This document shows positions 63,693 through 64,000 of a stretch of DNA of 64,000 nucleotides, one piece after another (the stretch's first letter is position 1; each line of letters starts with the position of its first letter). Under the pieces are notes generated by a model. The model made no database searches. It saw nothing but the letters and a program-made list of their open reading frames with translations, and was not told where the DNA came from. Source of the stretch: CAYJPA01 sp964371945 (GTDB lineage: Bacteria; Chloroflexota; Chloroflexia; Thermomicrobiales; UBA6265); assembly GCA_964371945.1 (NCBI GenBank), contig CAYJPA010000015.1, positions 14,144 through 78,143 of the forward strand. Reading direction: 5' to 3'. Position numbers and translations under genes: made by a program.

Positions 63693-63790
63693 GTCGTCCC
63701 TCCCCGGTCATGCTGCCGCGCCGGCGTTCGGCGCTGCTTCGTTTCCGCGTCCATTCGATTGCGCTATCAGGCGCACTCGCGTTCGTTCGT

Positions 63791-63818
63791 ACTGTACTTC
63801 AACAACGCGAAGAGTCAA
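63791..63818 (-). promoter_or_regulatory. Promoter of miniprotein copy B
   Basis: TTGACT (63813-63818) and TACAGT (63791-63796), again 16 bp apart on the minus strand. A 14-base block, TGAAGTACAGTACG, is identical at both promoters and contains GTAC-A-GTAC. No gene was found in 63693-64000. Confidence 0.6.
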
Positions 63819-63903
63819 TCTCCTGGCCGAGGCGAGACGACAGGGTAGACCGAGATGAATCGAGGAGTGCATCTTCATTCAGGAATGGTCAAGCTACAAA
63901 GCC

Positions 63904-63938
63904 ATCGCGCCCGGCTGGCGGAGCCAGAAGGGCGCGAT
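63904..63938. terminator. Nested hairpin at the window end
   Basis: A 9-bp stem, ATCGCGCCC with GGGCGCGAT, encloses GGCT/AGCC. Like the two earlier ones it may end a minus-strand gene that lies beyond the right edge. Confidence 0.45.
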
Positions 63939-64000
63939 CGATTCCTCTAGCAGGCTGCTGAAAAAAGAGCATTCTCTTCCCACCACGCGTAGTTTGCCTT

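Overview
The window looks like a chromosomal segment of a Thermomicrobia/Sphaerobacter-like Chloroflexi bacterium (inference). Grounds: moderately high GC, two likely F420-using enzymes (a DDN-type reductase and an LLM-type oxidoreductase), a DUF3090 protein, HAF- and PQQ-type beta-propeller exoproteins, a CIRCE-controlled groESL, and Gram-positive-like exported proteins. No rRNA operon and no CRISPR array is visible. The only RNA genes I can support are two tRNA-Lys(CUU) copies.

Layout. 0-4 kb: tsf (partial) and rpsB, an SH3 membrane protein and two bactofilins, all on the minus strand. 4.5-7 kb: a plus-strand sugar-acid catabolic cluster (enolase-superfamily dehydratase, ABM-domain protein, mannonate-dehydratase-like enzyme). 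7.2-8.9 kb: DDN-type reductase and L,D-transpeptidase. 9.1-11.7 kb: decayed DNA, with a repeat-containing surface-protein remnant split by a hairpin repeat element and a frameshifted GNAT acetyltransferase. 11.9-16.6 kb: a compact three-gene cassette of subtilisin-like protease, metallo-beta-lactamase-fold protein and patatin-like phospholipase. It is the best candidate in the window for an undescribed conflict or defence system. 16.6-18 kb: SnoaL/HxlR pair and a BrnT/BrnA toxin-antitoxin pair. 18-21.3 kb: decayed alpha-galactosidase, then an ABC ATPase fragment joined directly to the N-terminus of a PQQ-propeller protein. 21.6-26.6 kb: two large secreted propeller/HAF proteins with a cysteine-rich microprotein between them.

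27-34.7 kb: DUF2157-type membrane protein, DUF1989 protein, a GyrI-like gene with an internal stop, an LLM oxidoreductase, a lysis-like cassette (holin-like protein plus two-domain lysin), and a 1.9 kb islet bounded by two near-identical tRNA-Lys genes and carrying a broken clpP. 34.7-57.9 kb is housekeeping: gatCA, a B12-type MerR regulator, dnaX, rsmI, rodA, an HD hydrolase, NfeD/flotillin, a methyl-cycle operon (PfkB kinase-ahcY-metK), ridA-greA-ligT, an M42 peptidase, an aminotransferase and groESL behind a perfect CIRCE element. 58-64 kb: an overlapping pair of unknown genes, ferredoxin, CocE-type hydrolase, two secreted proteins, and two paralogous twin-arginine cysteine-rich miniproteins that share promoter architecture and downstream hairpins.

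Several loci carry single-base frameshifts or stops (GNAT, alpha-galactosidase, GyrI-like, surface protein). True pseudogenes are the simplest reading, but assembly or sequencing error cannot be excluded from sequence alone.
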